From: Gorsachius magnificus
Taxonomy: Eukaryota > Chordata > Aves > Pelecaniformes > Ardeidae
Direction of reading: 5' to 3'
Length of the DNA stretch: 64,000 nt
Assembly (NCBI GenBank): GCA_034008185.1
Contig: CM067081.1
Span: forward strand, 79,628,765 to 79,692,764
Position 1 is the stretch's first letter. Each line of letters starts with the position of its first letter. The position numbers and the translations under genes are program-made. Under the pieces are notes generated by a model. It was not told the DNA's origin. It was given only the letters and a program-made list of their open reading frames with translations, and ran no database searches. Below are positions 38,301 through 50,722 of the stretch, piece after piece.

Positions 38301-41300
38301 AAATTGTATATGTAGTGCCATGTGGAATACACATTCTGTCAGCCTTCCTGAGCAAGACATCTATCACTTGGTTGCTGGCAATAAGGGTGGAATTGAATGC
38401 AGTCACCCTTCCAGTGGTCCTGTTCAGCCTTGTGTTCCTAAGCTCAACAGCTTCAAAGGCTGCAGTAATTACATCTTCAGATGGAAAAGAGAGAGAAGGG
38501 ATCATGATTCTGTGGGTCACAAGGTCTCTGAGCCACTGACCTGTAGTGTTCCAGATTCAGGGTTTGTATGCACATTCCCTACTCAGCATGCAACAAGCTG
38601 GAGAGTTGAATCTCCAGAGCTCAGACATTCTGCCTACTTTGTGGGTGTATGCCCTTAGAATTTTGTACCTACCCCGAAAAGTCGAGAAGAGATCAAGGAA
38701 CTCGCTGATGCTCAGCCCAGAATGTCTATGGGATCAGGGTAAACAAGCTATCAGCCTAGGTAGTTGTTGGAGGCCAGCTATTGTCCAGTGGCACAGCCTT
38801 TCTTCTTTTGCAGTGATTCCAGCCGTTCGAGTGTCTAGGTGCATCTAGCCAGAGAAGTCATAACACCGTACGAAGTAGCAACTCTGATGAGAAAGCAGAA
38901 ATGGTGGGAAGGGAGAGGAGAGGGGGCTGTGCCAAACAAGAGTTAGCCAGCTGCTTCTTGAGTCCCTATTGCAGCTGAGTTATATTAGATATATAGGCTG
39001 TTCCTGACTAGGGGAGTTGGGACTTTTCTTTGGCTGCGGGAGTTACCTCCCAGCCAAGTCATAATTCCCTGTTGGGAAGTCCTCTCATCCCTTCTGAAAC
39101 TACTGCCCTCTCTTCCTCCCGACATGTGCAAACATGCACTGGTAGTATACAGTTGTGGACAGCCAATATCAAATATGCTTTGTGAGCACTAGCATATAGG
39201 GCACTGACTAATTTTTGGGTGAGGAAATAGTCCCTTTATTAGGTTGTCCACCTACTTTTAAGTTAAGCATATATTTACATGCTTTGAAGAATTAGGTTCA
39301 GTGTGTTGTAACAAAATGTATGAGAAAATAACAAAGCCTCATTTCTTATTTTGTACTTTGAACTAAAGTTTTCTTAGCAAGAGATCAATAACTGATACTT
39401 GTTCTCATAAAATATTTGTAAAATAAGAAATACCACTTCTAAATTCTGATACTAGGGATACCTATGAGGAAGATTGCAGTCCCAATGCTGTCCAGCCAGT
39501 GAGAACCTGGGGGGGGGTTGGGGGTTTTTTTCTTTGGTTTTTTTCTGAAGCCAATTATCTCCACCTACTAAGTGCATCTCAAACATTTCATCTTGGGTTC
39601 TGTAAGGTGAATGATTGCTCACAGTGACACTGCAGGATTCAGAGATTCCTGGATTTCCATTTCATGTGCTTACATATAGGTAAGATCACAAATGATGTTC
39701 AAGATCTAGATGAATTCTTTGCACTGAGACAGAATTGTATATGCTTAAAATTTCTGTCCAGAGATTATGCCTAAAATTTTCTAAATCTTTCAGTGAATCT
39801 TTTGCTCTGCTACGATATCCTATGTTGTTCCTCACTTTTTTTTTTTTCGTTAGGCCAACAATTATGCTCTCATCTGGAAAAATTAGAGTAATGCCATTTT
39901 CCAAAAGCTATTAACAAGACTTCTAATATTAAGATGGCTGTATATCCTAATTAAGTAGGATGTGCCATCCAGACAATAGCCACCTTGTGTTGTGGTCATG
40001 AAATGAGGTAGGGTTAGCCTGTATTTTTGAGTTGCAGAGCTTGGAGGAAAGCCTTCGTGCTTCAGGAAGCATAGGGCTTCACTCAGTAGATGGCACTCCT
40101 GTCACTGAATCTCTACCAGCATCTTCCAGGGTGGTGTCTGCACTAAAGCTTTTTAAAGTTGGTGGAAATAGAGTTAACTGTTGCCCCCTTGCAATTTTTC
40201 AATATATTTAGCTGGGTGATTGTTGCTTCTTGAAGGGCCTGCAAAGGGTGGGAACCTGCAAGTTCATCTGCTTTTTCCGACTTCATCACATCCAGGAAAT
40301 ATAATAAAATACAATATCTAGTAGATCCAATGACACATTTTTTCTGTCTTTCAAACCCATCTTTCTTTAAAAATCCTGTTCTGTGTGTGACTTGAGGTAG
40401 CTTAGGCAAGTATTATTTGATAGCCAGAAACTGGCTATAGCAGCTGCAAAACCTGGCTCTTCATTTTTACATGGCATAGCTGCTATGTTCATCCAGCTAA
40501 ACTCCTATATAACAGAAGTTAAGCTCAACCATGAAAAAAAATACCAAAATCATTAGACCGTGTCACTGAGTTGCATACATAAAGGTCATTGTGACTTCCT
40601 CAGAACTGCACAAAGTCCTCTGCAATCCACACATTTCACAAACTGATACAGTGGTTCTCCTACATCCTTCAGGAAAACTATGCAGCTACAGAATTTTTAG
40701 AGTGAAACTTGTCGTCGGTGTCTTTGGACCAAGCCAAAGAATGAATGAAGTTAAAACATGTTTTTTCACTGAAGATTTGTTGCAGAATAAATATCCTGTA
40801 GCATCCAATAATCCAAGTTGTATGTACAAAGTCCCTATGAACAGCAGAAATACATCTTCTAATTCTGGATGTGTGACTTCCAAAAATATCTTCTGAAATT
40901 AGCTAAGTTCCTTGGGTTTTACTATGATAAGAGAAGTTAACAAATATCCTCTGTTCCATTTTTAGCTCTGTTATTGGTGTATTTCGTTTGAATCCCTGTC
41001 AAAAGCAAGTTTGTATTAGCAGATTTATGTGGAAGCATAAGCATTTAGACGTGCACCAACATGCAGCCAGTCTAAGAGAGCAGTCTTCTTTCTCATGTTT
41101 TGTTTTTACAAAGATGTATGTACTGTACCTGGTAAATGAACAACTAGTTAGTGGTGTGATTAAGTTTGATCCTAAACTTTTAAAGCTTTGGTAGAGATGT
41201 TTTGATGAACTGAGACAAAATGTCTGCCTCACTAGAGGGTCTGCCCTTCCACTAGATTCCAGTAAATCCAGTCATGCATCCTTCTATCTCCTTTTCTTCC

Positions 41301-41480
41301 CAAACACTATTAAATATAATTTCCTTTACCAACTGGGTGAGTTGAACTCTGTTATACATATGAATGTCCATATATAAATAAGTCTCGCACTTGATGACCG
41401 GAAGACTAAAGTATCTTAAAAAAAAAAGTTTCTAACAAATTGTAGAAGAAAAGCCAAGGTTGGACTCCGTATTCATATCC

Positions 41481-41502
41481 GGGGGTGGTGGTGGTGGTGG
41501 GG
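41481..41502. repeat. GGT triplet repeat
   Basis: A G run is followed by five GTG/GGT units in probable STS intron 1. Confidence 0.85.
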
Positions 41503-44500
41503 AACCAAGAAACAAACCACAAAACCACCTATTCATCAAAACAGAGAATATAATCCATTAAACAACATCAATCTTTTCCATATCATTGGAGACTATGTTA
41601 CCGGATAATGTCGTACCCTGTTTGCCATAGCCTAAATGCAGCTTCTCTGTTAGCATTTCAGTTTTCAGTCTTACTTATGCTTTGAAGTCATGGAGTAACT
41701 GTTGCACCCTTTAGTGATTTCTAATCAAGCATGGAGAAGAAACCCAAATGAAGAAAAACCCTTCATTCAGTGCTCAGATTTGGATAGGAGAGGGGGAGAA
41801 TGTTTGGTTTTTCACTTGTTAACTCATCGTAACTTTTTGTATATTGTTTTAGTGAGAATGAATAGATGTTTTTATGCTGCATTTTGGTTTCCCATATCAA
41901 ATGCCTTGAATTGTCACGTTAATTAGCACAGACAAGTCTGCTTCTCATTCAATCCCTCTGTATTTTGGCATGCATACCCTTGGTTTATCACTGCTTTCTT
42001 CTAATTTACATGCTCACTATTTTTTTATTTAATGTTGCTTAATAACTTTTTTTAGTAAAATTTATAGTAAGTAAGTAGTTGTTGGTTTACATCTCTGAAG
42101 AATTGCAGTATATGTACATAAGGAACTTGGTGAAGTAGAAATATTTTTGTGTTTTGCCAGTGGATGTTGCATCTTACCTGTCGTATCTTTTGTCTATGTC
42201 TATGATGTCTGTGATGTAGATGTATCTTCCTATGTCTAGATGAAGGATTTTTTTTCAGTACTTTCTGAAATATGATTTATCCACAAATATGATTATCAAA
42301 GCGATTAAAAACTAGCTGGTTATTTTAGGGAGGTTGACAAGATTTTTTTAAAATTGTCTTCATTTTCACTTGTTAATGCTTTCTTCAAGACGGTAGGTGC
42401 AGATTTTTTCAAATTTTTAAGGCAGAGCAAGCATTTCCTATTTGTATTTGAGACAGAGAAAAGGTTGGCAATTTAAAATTGTTTCAAAGTTGTTACAGTA
42501 CAAAGTTATTTTAAAGTAGAGGGAGGAAAAACGCAGGAGAAAAGCTCTGAACAAGCTGTACTGATTTCTTGAACCACAGAAAAACATAATTTAAACTTTG
42601 CATTTAGGCAGCTGTTCATAAACATTGGTTCAGTTTGATTTCTCCCTCAGTCACTGTTAGCTTCAATATTTTGCCTGGAAGAAAGGTAAAATTTTATATT
42701 TAGAACCTAAGGCTTGGATTCTGTTAAGTTTTGGTGGCATCAGTTGTCACACATCTTTGGACATACATCTTTTCCTGATCAAGTTTCCTTACGAAAAAAA
42801 CCATAAATTGGGGTGGAGGGAGGAGAATAATACATAAACTAGCTAGCACTTTTTGAAGTTTAATGAATGATTTTTCATATTAGGGTCCTTGCACTTCCTG
42901 GGTGCAGTCACTTTCTGGGGTCACATACAGTTTCTAAAAGACTGCATACTGAGTGAACCAGGATGGGCCATGGTGTACAGTATTTATGTAGAGAGAATTT
43001 CTAACTAGTTCTGTGCCTCACATGGAACGGTTTGAAAACCACTGATCTGAAATTATACTTAAAAAGGTGGTTTAATGCAGTTTCTCAGAAGTTGCTATGT
43101 AGATATTCTGCAGGAACACGTGTACTGAAGGCAGAAATGCACCTGAGATTCTGGTACTGCCCTTGTTTTCCAAAAATATGATGTGAAGTCACTAGCATTT
43201 GAAAAGTCTTAATAGGCTGAACTAAACAAACTAAAACAAGTGTCTTGGTTATGTACATGTATATAAGCATTATGAAAACATGTTGAGATTGTTCCCTACT
43301 AATGAAGTAGTGTTTTACCAAGAAATATTGTTGGCATTGTATAATATGAAGTTGTCTTTTTCAGAGTTGTCCTTCTTTCTTCCCCTCCACCCTTCTGTTT
43401 CGGTTCATGTGACTGGACTTTGTACCCATTTACCAATAATAAGCGTGCGACCATCTTGTTTGAAAACTAAAGGCAGAAACTGAAACAATTCCATGCTTCA
43501 AGGTAAAATGCCTCTCCTGCCCTGAAGTGTGTAATTTGTATATAGTTTCATCGTAAACACTGAGGTCATGTGTAGTTGGTATGCATATTCTTTCACAGCT
43601 CAAAGGAAATTCTTCATGGCAGGAAATTAGCAATTATGAGAAGTAATAACATGCAGTGTTGTCTTTTCCTCATTAACTTAATCCAGTGTATTTTATATAA
43701 GAAAGGGAAAAAGGATGCTTGTACTGTCTACTCTTGTCTGTAAGATGCTATCAACTATAGTGGCAAATTATTTTGTAACAAAACAAACTTCATTATTAGG
43801 TACTGCAATGGAGGAGAACATTCTTTGCCTATAATGGGTTAAGAACTGTATAAGCTTTACTTGAATTGTGAGAGCATCATGAACTAGAACATTTTCCAGC
43901 TGTGCAACAGTGTTTTTTCTCTTACCACTTAAGCTTTCGTTGTTTAAAAAGTAATGTTAGAAGTGTATGTAATTTTGATTATGGACCCTGTTCCAAGAAC
44001 CAAATGGAAATGAATTGTTAAATAGTTTGGGAGGGGGTTAGGTTCTGAAACAAGTTTGTAGTTTTAAAGTAACTCTGGTTTGTGTGCAGTGCATGTAATC
44101 TGACAAAATCCCTTTGATTCAAAGGTGGAGGCCTGCAAGATCTAACTTTAACTTTCTAAGTGATACTAAATAAATCTAATCTTTTCCTTTGTAATCTCAT
44201 ACACATCCAACCTGCTAACTGGGGGTAAACACAGCTACTGAGGGGACAGTATCTATAAGAGGAATCACTGAGATAGAGAGTATGGCAAGGAATAATAGAG
44301 ACAGAGAAAAGGTAGGAAAAAATCATCACTTGTGAATAGGTTGTATCTGCCAGGCTTAAACAGAAAGACTGCATTTGGGCAATCACACTGAGACAAGAAG
44401 AAGGAAGATGAAAGAGGAGAAGCCTATTTAACCAAAATAATTGTTGAACAGAATCTGACCACGCATATTGCTTGCTATGCAGTTTTGTAATGACTTGTTA

Positions 44501-45944
44501 ATAAAATGGATTCCATACATCCTGTTTTCTCACAAACATATTTTTTGCTTCTGCCCTTAGGGGACTCTCTAGCCGGATTTTAGTAAGTGCAGACCTGTGT
44601 TAAATCCCTGTCAGACCCGCAGCTGAGGCTGCTTTAGCACCAGGAGAGCCACAGTTGCCGATGGGGAGCACTGTATACTGCTGGCCTGTGGAAGAGCCCA
44701 TGGTGTGGGGAGAGAAGACAAGGAGGCGAGCAGTGAGGCACAGCAGCAGCTAGAGTAGTAATGGTAGAGTGGTAGTGATAATAGCAGTACCTGGGCAAGC
44801 AGAACTGGAGAAGTAAAGCAGCTGCATCCAAGAGGTATTCAGTCTGAATTTAGATCAATGGCACATAAATACAATGTTCTTGAGTAGGAAGGGATTTGGA
44901 ATAGGGTAGGGCATGGTTTAGAAGGATGAGGGTTGCAGAAGATTTTGTGGGGTGGCTTCTTGATTGTATGAGAGGAAGCTTGGGGATGACGAGTAATGAA
45001 GTAAAATTAATTTCGTGTGAGAAGTTTAGGGTGAGAAGAGCAATAGGAGGAAGACAGGACACTTGAGATGGATTGTTAAGAAGTGCTTAACAAGAATTGT
45101 GGCTGTGGCGCTCTGGGCTGTGAGCATACAAGTTTGAACTGCGTTGAGTTCACAATGATAGTGATTTGGATTTTTTGCATCCTGGACAAATGTTTTAAAT
45201 TAAAAGGTAATGGTGTAAAAATGGCCTCTTCTGGTTTTGTACTTTGTGCTAAAGAATCAGTTGATCAGCCTACTCGTAAGGAAATCTTAGGGTGCAGATC
45301 TGTTTTTCTCTGACATTGTCTTAAACTAGCTAGATTGGTGGTTGTACGGTGTTGCATGCGAACATGATTTCTTCAGGAATCCCTAGTATTAAAAAATTTA
45401 TTTAATTAGAAGTCAAAGTCAGTAAGCTAGCAGGCTACTTTATCATTTTGTTTTTGTTTTTTTTTTGTTAATGTTTATATTCTGCACTGCTGATAGAACT
45501 GGCAACTATGATGAAGAAAATTAGAAGCAGTTGACATGGATTAGTAATTTACAAAAGTTACTCTTAGCTACCTAAGAAGCATCACATCTCCGTTTCACAT
45601 AGTAGACAACTGGATATGTTGTCTATTATAGCAGTTGTCTAATAATAGTAGTAAAGTACTAGCCCTGAAAAATGCATGTTGGACAGAGGGAGTGATATGT
45701 TCTTTTTCACGGATGAACAAAATCCATCCTTTAAAAACATAAGGTTGTGTTGTACCTAAAGGCACAGAGAGAAGGAAAATGTTATTTCTTAAAAACTTAT
45801 TTAAAGACATTCCGATAAGATTGAAAAAGCATGTTATTCACTTCAAACAGACTTGCAATATACTCCAGTTCAGGCCAAAAGATAATGAGACCCCTGGAGC
45901 TATTACTGAGAAACCATTCAAATGTTAAAAAGAAGTTAATACTG

Positions 45945-45978
45945 GTGTACCACAAGAAAATGTGTACCACAAGAAAAT
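45945..45978 (+). repeat. 17-bp tandem duplication
   Basis: GTGTACCACAAGAAAAT is present twice without a gap and without a mismatch, so the duplication is recent. Confidence 0.88.
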
Positions 45979-46187
45979 GAAAAAAAGCCTTTTTGAAATA
46001 CATTTTATATTTATTTATGCTCTTAAAATGTCGTACAAAATAAGGTGAAAATGAAGTGAATTACTACAGTCTTGAAATAATGATAATTTTCATTTTATCA
46101 CATTTGGATTTTGCCTCTTAGCTTCTATGTGCAAAGCAATGGTGTTCTGTTTTAACAGCAAGAATTTACAACCTTCCTAGAGTCCCT

Positions 46188-46270
46188 ATGAAAGAGAGAA
46201 AGAAAGAGCTAGAGAAACGAAAGGGATGGGAAAGGAGAGGGAAGGAGGAGGGGAGGGAAGAAAAGGGTCA
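46188..46270. repeat. Polypurine GA-rich tract
   Basis: About 80 bases of almost pure A/G with GAAA, GGGAA and GGAGG units. The 72-residue open frame starting here (46188-46406) reads M-K-E-R-K-K-E-L-E-K-R-K, which is a result of composition. Confidence 0.88.
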
Positions 46271-46992
46271 AGAGTTTTCTACTCTCACAAGGCAGAGGAA
46301 CCTGGATACCTTGTGGCTTAAACTGCTGTTTTTCCTGCATTGCTGTAATACAATATATACATTTCTACACTGTTCAAGATTTTTTTTTTTTTCTGCCAGC
46401 CTCTAAGGACCCACTTAGCCTCTTCTTGTACTGTAGGCAGATATTTTTATCCTTAGAATTATTTGCTGTTTCAGATATCCTTAATTTTAAGACTTTCATT
46501 GTAATTGCAGCCTAATCCCATAAAGTTTAAATTCTCTTCCTCAAATATTTCACCAAGATAAGCTTATTCACAGTTTTGTTGTTTTTTTTTCTTGATGGGG
46601 GAGTAAGTCAGTTATTCCCTTGTATGCTTATTGAAATTAGTAAATGATCAAATCTTTGGAATTGGGATAAAAAGCTGGCTAATATATATGCCTTATTTTG
46701 TAAATGTCTTTGCCCTTTGGCTTGTACATTTTTTAGAATATTCTGATCCATGTACTTTGCAATCAGGCAGCCATATAACCATACGTAGCTCATAATCCTT
46801 CTTTTCCTAATTGTACAAGTGTTCTTTCCAGGGTAGATATTTTCCTGGTTTGTAAGACCTCCTAATTTTATATCTTGCATTTTGTTTTCATATCTGTTTT
46901 CCAATAATTGTATTTGATTTTAAAGCTATTTTGTACTTTTTGTGTTTACAGTGAATAACGCTAGTGGGATATCTCTATTAGAGCTGGTTAGA

Positions 46993-47038
46993 TTACTTCC
47001 CCCTTTCCCCCTCTCTCCACCGTCCCCCTCCCCCCCCA
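46993..47038. repeat. Polypyrimidine CT-rich tract
   Basis: Mostly C and T, ending in a C8 run before ATTTCTG. This is simple sequence. Confidence 0.85.
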
Positions 47039-47761
47039 TTTCTGAAGCTTTTTTTCACCATGTTAATTGGGGAAAAATAAACATTATTAATGGATAATTC
47101 TTGAGGGTTAATCTTTTAACCGTATTCAGAATAACAGTAAAAATATCTCCTGGCCCAAAACAACAATAAAAGTGGGTTGGTTTCACTTTGTACAGGCTAA
47201 CCAGACTATTATTCTAGGTGTAAAATTAAAGGAGAACAGTTTCATTTTTAAATTGCTACATTTTAAAAAGCTCTTTTCACTTTAAAATTTCTTTTTTTTT
47301 CCCCGCTAAAAAGATTTTTCTCAAAAAAAATCCAATTTGTCATGAGGCACGCTCATGACGATTTACATAATGAGAATATATCGTTCCCTGAATATTAGTT
47401 GTATGACAGAAGTAACATAAACCAGTCTTTCCTTTTTAGAAACTGTAGAGCAGGAACTTGGTCTTCAATAAGCAGCAGCACTTGTTTATTTTAAATGTCT
47501 CTTACTTGTGCAAATTAAGAGGAAGGAGAAGCTATTCATTTATGTCTTGTGAGCCTTCTGCTTACATCAGCAACACTGTAAGTCAGTTGATTTCAATCTG
47601 AATTTTTTTTTTTTACTTAAAAAGCTTTGCCATTTCTCTCCCTGGTAAAAGGTTCATGTTTAGAATCTAGATGGATTGGGTCACGGCAAAGAAACTTTTG
47701 GCTAATGGTAATCAATGAAAGTAATTTGCCATTGGATCCATTCATCCCTTTTAATTTTAAA

Positions 47762-48520
47762 TGTGGTGGGTTGGCCCTGGCTAACAGCCAAGCACCCACA
47801 CAGCTGCTCGCTCACCTCCTTCCCCTGCCTTCCCAGTGAGATGGGGGAGAAAATAGGAGGAACAGGAGTGAGAGGACTCATGGGTTGAAATAAAGACAGG
47901 GAAATCACTTACCAGGTATTGTTGTGGGCAAAACAATTTGGGGAATTTAATTTATTGCCAGGTAGCATAAATATTTAATTACTGTTTAGAGTATTGGGAA
48001 ACAACAAAAAAGGACAAACATTTAAACATGCAGGAAAAACACCTTTCCTCCCACTTTCCCTGGCTAAACTTCGGATTCTGATCTTTGGCCTTCTTAGTCT
48101 CCACACCTTCACTCCAGGCATCTCCTCCTGCCATGCTACTGCTGCAGGTTGCACTCTGTCTCTGCAGCAGTGGGTGGCACAGAAGGATGAAGTCAGTGCT
48201 TACCTGTTTCCCTCTGCCACTCCTTGTTTCTCACCTTTTTCCTCTGGAGTGGGCCTTCAGGGGCCGCAGTCCCTTTGGGTACGTACCTGCTCCAGTGTGG
48301 AGCACCTCCTACTACTATGGCCTTGTTGTTCCCTCCTCCTCCTCTCTCTCTGCCTCCCACTACTCTTCTCTCTGTGTTCCTTCCCCCCAGTGATTTTTGC
48401 CCTTTCTTAAATATATTTCTCTAAGGTGCCACCAGCTTGTCTGATGGGCTCAGCTGTGTCCTGCAGTAGGTCCATCGCAGAGCTGGCTGGAACTGATGGT
48501 GTTCGGCACAGGGAGGCATG
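47762..48520 (-). mobile_element. Degraded avian endogenous retrovirus LTR, minus strand
   Basis: The plus strand opens TGTGGTGGGTTGGCCCTGGC and continues with blocks that occur in a widespread avian LTR family: CACAGCTGCTCGCTCAC, GAGATGGGGGAGAAAATAGG, GGGCAAAACAATTTGGGG, CTGCTCCAGTGTGG and GATGGGCTCAGC. The first 80 bases also resemble the reverse complement of the right end of the LTR at 10796-11414, so the two are related and lie in opposite orientation. Read on the minus strand there is AATAAA at 47956-47951. The right border is unclear (somewhere in 48500-48600) and no target duplication was found. The open frames at 47994-48424 lie inside this element and are not genes. Confidence 0.72.
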
Positions 48521-50703
48521 GTTTTTCTTATACTCTAATGCTTTTTCTAATAGATGTTCTTTCTAGTGGTGTTTCTGGGAAAGAACACAAAGGTTGGACA
48601 GAAGTAATAGTCCAGTCACAACCATTTCCTCTTGATTAGTTTATGTACCTTATACAGCCATTCTCGGTCTTTGCAGCAGGACAGATTAAACAGCAGCTTG
48701 TGGACAAAGGAGAGGGCTGCTTGCGGTACCTCTTTCTCCATCAAATGGTCTGAGTATATATCATATGATAAGTATACTGTTACTCTCTCTTCCCCTACCC
48801 TTTATGTGACAGAGCGAACATGTGCATCACTGTCCTGTGATGAGAGTGAATGCATCCCCCATGGTGCGATGGGGGCCAGGGGAACATGTGTGATACTTGA
48901 GCACCTGAGTAGGTGCATTACAGTGACATGACCAAAATGTATGCTGTCTGTGTGAATCGCTGGATAGTGCCCATGCACGTTAACAGACTTGTTCATGTCA
49001 TATGTCAGGAACTAAAGTGTTTTTTCTTCTGTGACAAGGACCTCATGAAAGAAGGTAATAGGACGTAGTAACGACTGGCCAGTCACAGGCAGGTTTGGTT
49101 GCCTTGTGTGTGTGTAGCCCTTAGGCAAGAAGGCAGCAGGGAGTAGGCTGTGAGCCACAGTCAGGCTGAGCTCACAGTCTGTTGGCTGGGCACCTCTGAC
49201 AACAGCTTCCTTGATACATCATCTGTCTTGAGTAACAGTGGGGAATGTAATTTCTATTCTGTCAGACCTCTGTCAGAGATAACATTTATTTGTCTGATCA
49301 GACTTGTGATTGTAACCCAAATGCAGGGTTGACTACAGCTGACTACAGAGAATTACCAATATTCCTATAAAATAACCCTTGCTGTTGGATGTAATCACTC
49401 CTATATCAAATATCTTTTGTTTGAGAGTAATGAAAGAATAAAATATTTAAGATAGAGTATTCATCAGATCGCTATATAATCTGGAAAGGAAAAAAATACT
49501 TATGTGCATCCCTTGGAGCAAAACTTTGCAACTAAAGCTCATAAAGAGCTAGTTTTCAGATTTCAGTGGAATTACTCACAGAGCAGGAAACTGTTACAGC
49601 AGTAAGGTTGGTAGAGCACATTATGCTAACTGAAAAATGTGGTGGTTATTACGCAAAGTTGTTTTTTCATATTTTATGCTGAGCACACACAGGTAACCCA
49701 CCATCAAGGTGGGATTTATTTCATGTAACTTTATTCCTTTTGTATACATCTAGTCTAAACTAGGTGTTTAGGCTCTCTTTCTAGTCTGTGGAAGAAGATC
49801 ATGAGCATCACTTCCAACATTTCATTATAGCAATCTTAAGAAGAGATGAATCATCCTCTTAAGGTGCCTGTCTCTTCATATTAATTAGAGAGGAAGCCTA
49901 GGTAATTAGCTCAGACTAAATGCATAACTTTAATAAATTCAGATGGATTGGTTTGCACCATGTCTGCCTAGTTGATATCTGCCATTTAGGCATTTAATTT
50001 CTACAAGGGTAAAATTAATATTAGCTGAATACAGCCTTTTTTCCATTTTTGTTTCTGGTACAATCAGCTGTATTGAGAGCCCTTGAGTGTTATCATAAAG
50101 CAAGTATAAATAACAATAGAGCTGTTTTAAAAATAATAATCCCACGCTTTGAGAACAAATTAATACAACTTCTCTTTTTCTTTAAATGAAACATCCTTTT
50201 GGAAATAGTATAGCATACTGGATTATTTTACTGATGCTTGCTACCTTTATGTAGCAAAGAAAAATTAACTGACCATTTCATTGCAATTTGTCTGGTAAAC
50301 CACTTTAACTAGAAAAGTTGTTGTAGATAGAGGAATATTATGTTATAAAATCTAGATATTTGATCTTGACAGGTTCCAGAGGATGCCAGTGAGTAATTCA
50401 GGGGAGAAAGATGGGCTTTTGGGGTTTTGAGGTTTTGTTTTTGTTTTTTTTTTCTCCTGTTAGGTTCCATGTTTTCCTCTGACAAGACATTTAAATACTA
50501 CTATTTCAGTGAAAAAGGCTTAGAAACTGCTTTCAAATTAAATGAAATTAAAATCTTGTGTTAAGCGGTTGGCCATTTGTCTTACTATCCCTCCAAAGAC
50601 TTACAGCAGGACTTACATACCAACCTTCACATCTGTGCACTGTGCCTGTGAAGGCAGTGTATTGGCGTTTAGTGTCTTAGGCCAATGTTACGTGTAATGA
50701 GAC

Positions 50704-50722
50704 TTTTTTTTTTTTTTTTTTT
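50704..50722. repeat. Poly-T run (19 T)
   Basis: Uninterrupted T run in probable STS intron 1. No retroposed gene was recognised beside it. Confidence 0.9.

Noticed and set aside
38266..38848. Cluster of open frames on both strands as a gene
   Set aside because: The frames overlap on both strands, match no family and show no splice-site pattern.
47994..48424. Overlapping open frames of 138, 102 and 66 residues
   Set aside because: All lie inside the LTR-like element at 47762-48520 and result from its C/T-rich composition.
50381..50395. ATGCCA followed by GTGAGT as another STS first coding exon
   Set aside because: The phase is wrong: joined to 57202 it would read a frame that leaves the sulfatase sequence and meets a stop.
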